The notes below the pieces were generated by a model. The model made no database searches. It saw only the letters and a program-made list of their open reading frames with translations, and had not been told where the DNA came from. A program made the position numbers and the translations under genes. From Homoserinimonas sp. (GTDB taxonomy: Bacteria > Actinomycetota > Actinomycetes > Actinomycetales > Microbacteriaceae): a stretch of 64,000 nucleotides of DNA. Location: NCBI GenBank assembly GCA_023957835.1, contig JAMLGP010000001.1, positions 1 through 64,000 of the forward strand, written 5' to 3'. This document shows positions 59,204-64,000 of the stretch, one piece after another; the first letter of the stretch is position 1; every line of letters begins with the position of its first letter.

Positions 59204-60679
59204 GTGAGCCAATCCGCACCCGTAGATGTCGCTCTCATCGGCGGCGGAATCATGAGCGCAACCCTTGGAACTTTGCTCAAGGAGCTCGAACCCGACTGGA
59301 CGATTCGAATCTTCGAATCGCTGCCGGAGGTGGCGCAGGAGAGTTCGAATCCCTGGAATAACGCGGGCACCGGCCACTCTGCTCTTTGCGAGCTCAACTA
59401 CACAAAGGAGATGCCGGACGGTTCGATTGACATCTCCAGTGCTGTGAAGGTCAACGAGCAGTTTCAGGTATCGCGGCAGTTCTGGTCTTACCTGGTAAAC
59501 AAGAAGGTGCTTCCCGAGCCGGGCAAATTCATCAATCAGGTGCCGCACATGAGTTTTGTCTGGGGTGGGGAGAATGTCGCTTTTCTAAAGCGCAGGTTCG
59601 AGGCGCTCAAGAAGCATCCGCTCTTTTCCCAAATGGAATACAGCGAGGACCCCGCAGTAATTTATTCGTGGGCGCCAATGCTTTTGCCCGGACGCCCAAA
59701 GAACCAGAAGATCGCGGCAACTCGAATGGATGCCGGCACGGATGTCGACTTCGGAAATCTGACTTCTGATCTGGTTGAAAATCTGGTTGCCAATGGCGCG
59801 GTTCTCAGTTCGGATGAAAAGGTAGTCGGACTGCGGAGGAGCCCGGATGGGAACTGGACACTCAGGCTAAAGCGCACTATCGGCAAATCAAAGTCGAGAA
59901 TGACTGCCCGGTTCGTCTTCGTCGGAGCAGGCGGAGGCGCGCTAAGGCTCCTGCAGAAGTCCGGTATTCCGGAGAGCAAGGGATACGGGGGCTTCCCGGT
60001 AAGCGGCAAGTTCCTGCGGACAGACGATCCGAAGCTCGTAGCCAAACACCATGCAAAGGTCTATGGCAAAGCCTCAGTCGGGGCGCCGCCAATGTCCGTT
60101 CCGCACCTCGATACCCGAATTGTGGACGGAACTCCGAGCCTCATGTTCGGCCCCTACGCCGGCTTTACTCCGAAGTTCCTCAAGAACGGCTCCTGGTTTG
60201 ATCTGCCGTCTTCGATTCGGTTCGGGAACATTATTCCGATGCTCGCGGTCGCCAAAGACAATCTTGATCTGGTCTGGTATCTGATAAGCCAGGTGCTCGC
60301 TTCGAAGGGCCGGAAATTCGACGCCCTGCGCGAGTTTGTTCCGGATGCCAGATCAAAGGACTGGCGCATGATTACGGCTGGCCAGAGGGTTCAGGTAATC
60401 AAGAAGGATCCGAAGAAGGGCGGCATACTGCAGTTCGGCACCGAGCTGGTTACTTCCGCCGACGGTTCGATCGCCGGACTGCTTGGTGCATCACCCGGAG
60501 CTTCGACAGCGGTCCCGATCATGCTCGAACTGCTTGGTCGCTGCTTCCCGGATCGGGCGGCCGGTTGGTCGGCAAAACTGCAATCCATGGTGCCGACCTT
60601 TGGCAAGGAATTGTCCAGTTCCGAAACACTGGTAAAGCGCACGCTCGAATCCACTGCGAAAACCTTAGCGATTTCCTGA
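59204..60679 (+). CDS. mqo: malate:quinone oxidoreductase
   Basis: A 491-aa FAD enzyme of usual length. The FAD-binding start reads [20 protein letters not shown], then [19 protein letters not shown] and [37 protein letters not shown] and [10 protein letters not shown] are typical of Mqo. It feeds electrons from malate to the quinone pool, as is common in actinobacteria. GTG start at 59204. Confidence 0.95.
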   Translation: MSQSAPVDVALIGGGIMSATLGTLLKELEPDWTIRIFESLPEVAQESSNPWNNAGTGHSALCELNYTKEMPDGSIDISSAVKVNEQFQVSRQFWSYLVNKKVLPEPGKFINQVPHMSFVWGGENVAFLKRRFEALKKHPLFSQMEYSEDPAVIYSWAPMLLPGRPKNQKIAATRMDAGTDVDFGNLTSDLVENLVANGAVLSSDEKVVGLRRSPDGNWTLRLKRTIGKSKSRMTARFVFVGAGGGALRLLQKSGIPESKGYGGFPVSGKFLRTDDPKLVAKHHAKVYGKASVGAPPMSVPHLDTRIVDGTPSLMFGPYAGFTPKFLKNGSWFDLPSSIRFGNIIPMLAVAKDNLDLVWYLISQVLASKGRKFDALREFVPDARSKDWRMITAGQRVQVIKKDPKKGGILQFGTELVTSADGSIAGLLGASPGASTAVPIMLELLGRCFPDRAAGWSAKLQSMVPTFGKELSSSETLVKRTLESTAKTLAIS

Positions 60680-60813
60680 ATTCGCTCCCCAATTCTGGGC
60701 ACAATTAATGCGATTGTCCCCGGAAGGGTTCAAAATCATTAATGAATCCAGGGGGAGGGCTCGGATCATTGTCTGCACTTGAATGCGTATTTGGCTAGAG
60801 CGAGGAATCGAAA
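60680..60813. promoter_or_regulatory. AT-rich spacer before sensor operon
   Basis: A 134-bp spacer with the palindromic core CATTAATG (about 60737-60744) and ACAATTAATGCGATTG 40 bp before it. No convincing promoter pair was found. The region is A/T-rich compared with the coding DNA and probably contains the promoter of the three-gene sensory operon. Confidence 0.35.
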
Positions 60814-62052
60814 TTGTCCATCGGTCTTCCTGCGCACCTGGCTCCGCTTGTCGTCCGAAGGGCATTTACCGCAGCACAGCACACCTTCGGAGCCACGCTC
60901 CTGGGAGTTGGCATTATGTCCATCCTGGTGATGCAGGGTCACCATGTGGACTCAAACCTTTGGATAGCCGCAGTGGTCATGCTGCCGAGCTTCGCAATGC
61001 TTTTCATCGCAGATTTCGACAGATCTGTTCTCTGGGCCCTCGGCTATCTGCTTCTTGGCGGGATTGGAATTCACGTTTCCACCAGGATCCTGCTTACCGA
61101 CGGTGCGCAATTTGAGGCGGGGATACTGCTGATTCTCACCACCTTCTCCGTCGCGATTCTGATGGTCGCGGGACCCGCAAAAGGGTTGGTAGGTGCTTTG
61201 CTCTGGACACTGGCCGGGTTCGCGGTGGCAGAGTCCTCCAGACAGTCTGCCCGCATCGCACTTGGGCTTTCTCCGTCACTTGATATACAGATTTTTCTAA
61301 TCTCGATTGCGACTCTAATTGTCATTCCGCTGATCAGCCACGTTCACAGGCTTCACTTCACGGCGCAGCCGGGACTGCACAGGGCGCTTCAGAATGACCA
61401 GATTGCTCAATTGAGGTCCAGGCTTGAGTCGCGCTCGGCCGCGATTATGCACGATACGGTTCTCAACCACCTCGCGACTATTTCAAATTCCCCGGACGGT
61501 GCATTGAGCCCGAAGGCGATAGCGGAGCTTCGCAAGGATATCGACACGATTATCAATGACGACTGGCTGACTGAATTCGATACGGGCAATATCTCGACTT
61601 CGGCACCTCCGTGGCAGCATGGTGCGCTTGCCGGCGCGATTCGTGAATGCGTCGCAATGGGACTGGACGTTCGAACCACGGGTGATTTTTCGGTCGCAAA
61701 GCGGCTAAGCAGAGAGTGCGAGGTCGCGCTGAGCCAGGCGGTTAAGCAGTGTCTTGTAAATGTGATCCGCCACGCGGGAGTTTTGGAAGCCGAAGTCGGA
61801 ATCTACGGTTCGGAAACTGAAGCGCTCGTCATGGTCGTCGATCACGGCAAAGGATTTGATGAGACCGAGACTCGCCCCGATCGTCTTGGACTGAGGGGCT
61901 CGGTGAAGAAGCGGATTCAGCAGGTTGGCGGCAGCGTAAGGATTTGGTCGTCGCCAGGGGCGGGGACATCAATAATGATCGTGGTTCCGTGCCAGGCGAC
62001 TGAAATTGACCCGCATGTAGTCGATCATGACCCGAATCGAAGCGGAATCTGA
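60814..62052 (+). CDS. membrane histidine kinase, NarL-pair type
   Basis: A 412-aa protein. About six N-terminal membrane helices (residues 20-175) form a sensor with no obvious ligand domain. The dimerisation/phosphorylation helix has HDTVLNHL (H213), as in HisKA_3-like kinases. The ATPase has the N-box QCLVNVIRHA, the G1 box DHGKGFD and LGLRGSVKKRI, then GTSIMIVVP. TTG start at 60814 is preceded by GAGGAA. The partner regulator is two genes on. The signal is unknown. Confidence 0.8.
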   Translation: MSIGLPAHLAPLVVRRAFTAAQHTFGATLLGVGIMSILVMQGHHVDSNLWIAAVVMLPSFAMLFIADFDRSVLWALGYLLLGGIGIHVSTRILLTDGAQFEAGILLILTTFSVAILMVAGPAKGLVGALLWTLAGFAVAESSRQSARIALGLSPSLDIQIFLISIATLIVIPLISHVHRLHFTAQPGLHRALQNDQIAQLRSRLESRSAAIMHDTVLNHLATISNSPDGALSPKAIAELRKDIDTIINDDWLTEFDTGNISTSAPPWQHGALAGAIRECVAMGLDVRTTGDFSVAKRLSRECEVALSQAVKQCLVNVIRHAGVLEAEVGIYGSETEALVMVVDHGKGFDETETRPDRLGLRGSVKKRIQQVGGSVRIWSSPGAGTSIMIVVPCQATEIDPHVVDHDPNRSGI

Positions 62053-63223
62053 GATGGGCCTTAGTCGAAAGTCTCGCTTTCCGGAACCGACCCGGCAGCA
62101 GCTCGACCCAATCTCGGCGCTCGGGGATCGAGTCCTGGTTCTGGTCCTTTCATTGAGCGCCTTCGGGTACAGTCTGATCGCAGCCATCCGAATGGTTCCG
62201 GAAGTCTCCCAGCCGCTTCTTCTTGTCTTCGCTCTCGTCGCGACAGCTATCGCGAGCCTCACCGTAATTCTCGCGTCCAGCCAGAAGTTCGCCCCTTTCT
62301 CCAAGCTGGGCCACGTTTGCGTGCATCTCTTCGTAATTGCGGCTCTGATTCTTATGGTCCTGAGTCAGCTCGGTACGGATAAGACAGTTGACGCAGACTT
62401 TGCGTCAGTTACTCTCGGCATGCTGCTTCTTGCAATTGGCCCGTATCGACCCGCGGTGGAGATTTCGACGGCCGCGAGCGTTTCTGCGCTCCTGCTCGCT
62501 TTCGTAGCAATGGTTCAGGCTTCGCAAGTGTCATCGAAAGTTCCGGTTGCCATCTTTGCACTCGCGGCGCTTGCACCGGTCGCGGCTCTCGGCTTTGCCT
62601 CTTCGCGGCTCTCCGGGCGACTCGTCGACTATCTGAAGCAGTGGAACCGATCCCTCTATCAGTCGTTCAGAGAGACTTCCGGCGAGCTTAGCGATGAGGT
62701 AGTTGAGTCTGTTCGGGAAGAGCGGTTGAGAATCCTGGAGTCGACCGCGCTGCCTCTTTTGCACGCCCTGTCGGAGAGCGGGGTTGTCGGGCCTGAAGAT
62801 CGTGCAAGGGCCTCCGCCATTTCGGACGAGATCAGAAAGGTGATGGTTGCAGAGGCCGAACGCACCTGGCTCGAAGTGGCTGTTCGGGATTTCGGTGCAG
62901 CGCCGGAACGGGTGGATGCTCTCGTTTCAGATCCCAAAGGGGCGGCGGCCTGGATGCGCAATGACGAGCGGATTGCTCTTCGGGCCCTTGCAGATGCCGT
63001 GATTCATGACCCCGCATACGTGCGTCGCTCTTTCAGAGTCAGTATTGCAGTCGATGGCAGGGAGTGCAGGGGAACTATGTCTGCGGAACTAGTCGGTGCC
63101 GAGCAGGCGGTTAGGTTCCAGCTCGCGCCGTACCTCGCGGTCATCCGGATCCTGTTCTCGGATGTTGAAGTGAAGGCGAGCAAGAGGGCACTGCGAATAG
63201 GATTCGGCTATGTCCGGAGGTGA
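62027..63223 (+). CDS. membrane protein with degenerate kinase-like C-terminus
   Basis: A 398-aa protein. About seven N-terminal membrane helices (35-205) are followed by a coiled region (VVESVREERLRILESTALPL) and a ~120-aa domain where ERIALRALADAVIH takes the place of an N-box. No G1 or G2 glycine motif and no HDxxxx phosphorylation motif follow, so it cannot be a normal kinase. It overlaps the kinase gene by 26 bp if ATG 62027 is used, or starts at 62054 right after its stop. It may be a sensory partner forming a heterodimer. Confidence 0.6.
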   Translation: MTRIEAESEMGLSRKSRFPEPTRQQLDPISALGDRVLVLVLSLSAFGYSLIAAIRMVPEVSQPLLLVFALVATAIASLTVILASSQKFAPFSKLGHVCVHLFVIAALILMVLSQLGTDKTVDADFASVTLGMLLLAIGPYRPAVEISTAASVSALLLAFVAMVQASQVSSKVPVAIFALAALAPVAALGFASSRLSGRLVDYLKQWNRSLYQSFRETSGELSDEVVESVREERLRILESTALPLLHALSESGVVGPEDRARASAISDEIRKVMVAEAERTWLEVAVRDFGAAPERVDALVSDPKGAAAWMRNDERIALRALADAVIHDPAYVRRSFRVSIAVDGRECRGTMSAELVGAEQAVRFQLAPYLAVIRILFSDVEVKASKRALRIGFGYVRR

Positions 63224-63902
63224 AACCGGCCGCCAAATGTCGGCGGAGCATCTGCGCGAACTTAAGCCGGTGCGCCTGGCGATTCTGGACGATCACGAGT
63301 TGCTGCTGGACAGCATGGGCAGCTGGATTTCGGTGAACGCCCCTGACTTCGATCTGGTGCTGACATCCAGAACCTGGCTGGGTCTGGTTCAAAGCCACAG
63401 ATTCCCGACCGACCTGATCTTTCTGGACTTTCAGCTCAAGGAGTCTATTTCTATAGAGGCGAGGGTTCGAACCTGCAGGGCTGCCGGAATGAAGGTGATC
63501 GTGCTCAGCAGCTTCGACACGAGCGACACGAAGGATCGCGCTTTGGCAGCGGGGGCAGAAGTTTTTCTTACCAAATCTCTTCCGCTTCAGGAGGTCATGG
63601 CGGTAGCCAGAACGGTAATGGGAATGCCAGCCGTTAGCGAGCCGCCGGAGGGCTGGCTGTCTCCGGCTCCGGGAACGCCGGAGTCGAAGTCGGTGAAACT
63701 AAGCCAAAGCGAAAAAAGGGCCCTGATTCTTTACGTTTCTGGAATGTCAACTCAGGAAGTGGCTGAGAAGATGGATGTGCAGTTCGAGACGGCAAAGACT
63801 TTCCTGCGCCGAATCAGACAAAAGTACGCTCGCGCCGGGAAGGTCGCGAGCAAGAGAAACGACCTGCTCTTGAGAGCAGCAGAAGACGGGTACCTGGAAT
63901 AG
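63210..63902 (+). CDS. response regulator, LuxR/NarL family
   Basis: A 230-aa regulator. Receiver domain: acidic pair D27-D28 (LAILDDHE), phosphoacceptor D73 (LIFLDFQLK), conserved K122 (FLTKSL). The C-terminal HTH starts at about residue 165 ([20 protein letters not shown], then [23 protein letters not shown]). It overlaps the preceding gene by 14 bp. Targets are not known. Confidence 0.88.
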   Translation: MSGGETGRQMSAEHLRELKPVRLAILDDHELLLDSMGSWISVNAPDFDLVLTSRTWLGLVQSHRFPTDLIFLDFQLKESISIEARVRTCRAAGMKVIVLSSFDTSDTKDRALAAGAEVFLTKSLPLQEVMAVARTVMGMPAVSEPPEGWLSPAPGTPESKSVKLSQSEKRALILYVSGMSTQEVAEKMDVQFETAKTFLRRIRQKYARAGKVASKRNDLLLRAAEDGYLE

Positions 63903-64000
63903 TGGCGAAGCTTTACTTCCGTTACGGAGCGATGAACAGCGGCAAGAGCACGAACTTGCTCCAGGCAGCATTCAACTATGAAGAGCGCGAACAGCAGGTT
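63902..64000 (+). CDS. tdk: thymidine kinase, start only
   Basis: GTG at 63902 overlaps the regulator stop by one base. The 33 codons visible encode [19 protein letters not shown] followed by QAAFNYEER. The P-loop GAMNSGKST and the start pattern are those of type II thymidine kinase, which salvages thymidine. The gene continues past the window end. Confidence 0.85.
   Translation, partial: MAKLYFRYGAMNSGKSTNLLQAAFNYEEREQQV

Overview
The window looks like a chromosome segment from a moderately GC-rich actinobacterium, probably Micrococcales and perhaps Microbacteriaceae-like. This rests on MoeZ-type ThiF-rhodanese, a DUF6457 protein beside MobA, PduO-type adenosyltransferase, B12-dependent ribonucleotide reductase, an IdeR-like box, frequent GTG/TTG starts, apparent leaderless promoters and a short SRP RNA. 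The genus cannot be fixed from sequence alone.

Layout. 1-2860 is a decayed accessory zone: a minus-strand tRNA-Ser(GGA) with a 66-nt hairpin downstream, an integrase/recombinase-like remnant with stops and a frameshift, an exported protein of unknown function, a gene-poor stretch, and a truncated TetR gene abutting the C-terminal stub of a cell-wall anchored protein. 2860-7025 carries a membrane protein, a large fused copper nitrite reductase (NirK) and a DUF2249 protein. 7059-12400 holds molybdenum cofactor genes (mog, moaC, moeA) and a molybdate uptake operon led by an HTH-Mop regulator (modABC). 12413-14444 has a VKOR protein and a frameshifted SDR-type gene. 14464-22361 is a cobalamin module: class II ribonucleotide reductase with a putative tandem NrdR site, an ECF transporter (S, AA', T) with a DUF4430 surface protein under a cobalamin riboswitch, and a cobalamin adenosyltransferase. 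22386-25415 holds sufS and sufU flanking a CopD-like membrane protein and a TusA-like protein. 25509-33767 is narK plus narGHJI, followed by an HTH regulator and a membrane-bound sulfite-oxidase-fold molybdoenzyme. 36365-42888 returns to Moco synthesis (moaA, moaD, moaE, moeZ, mobA), interrupted by an Orn/Lys/Arg-type decarboxylase and a glutaryl-CoA dehydrogenase-like gene. 42890-64000 is mainly core metabolism and housekeeping: aconitase, 2-oxoacid dehydrogenase E1a/E1b/E2, a TDT-family transporter, SRP RNA, pta-ackA, dnaX-recR, lysC-asd, mqo, a three-gene sensory system and the start of thymidine kinase.

How it works together: molybdate import (ModABC), Moco synthesis and Fe-S assembly (SufS/SufU) supply NarGHI and the other molybdoenzyme. 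NarK moves nitrate/nitrite, NarGHI reduces nitrate to nitrite, and the NirK fusion is predicted to reduce nitrite to NO. No nitric oxide or nitrous oxide reductase is seen here, so denitrification is partial as far as this window shows. Pta-AckA, the oxygen-independent B12 ribonucleotide reductase and B12 import fit growth under low oxygen.

The most unusual items are a palindromic in-frame insertion in ackA, the three-part NirK fusion, the cytochrome-b/molybdopterin oxidoreductase fusion next to nar, the SDR plus zinc-ribbon fusion broken by one frameshift, and a histidine-kinase operon with a second membrane protein whose ATPase-like domain is degenerate or absent.
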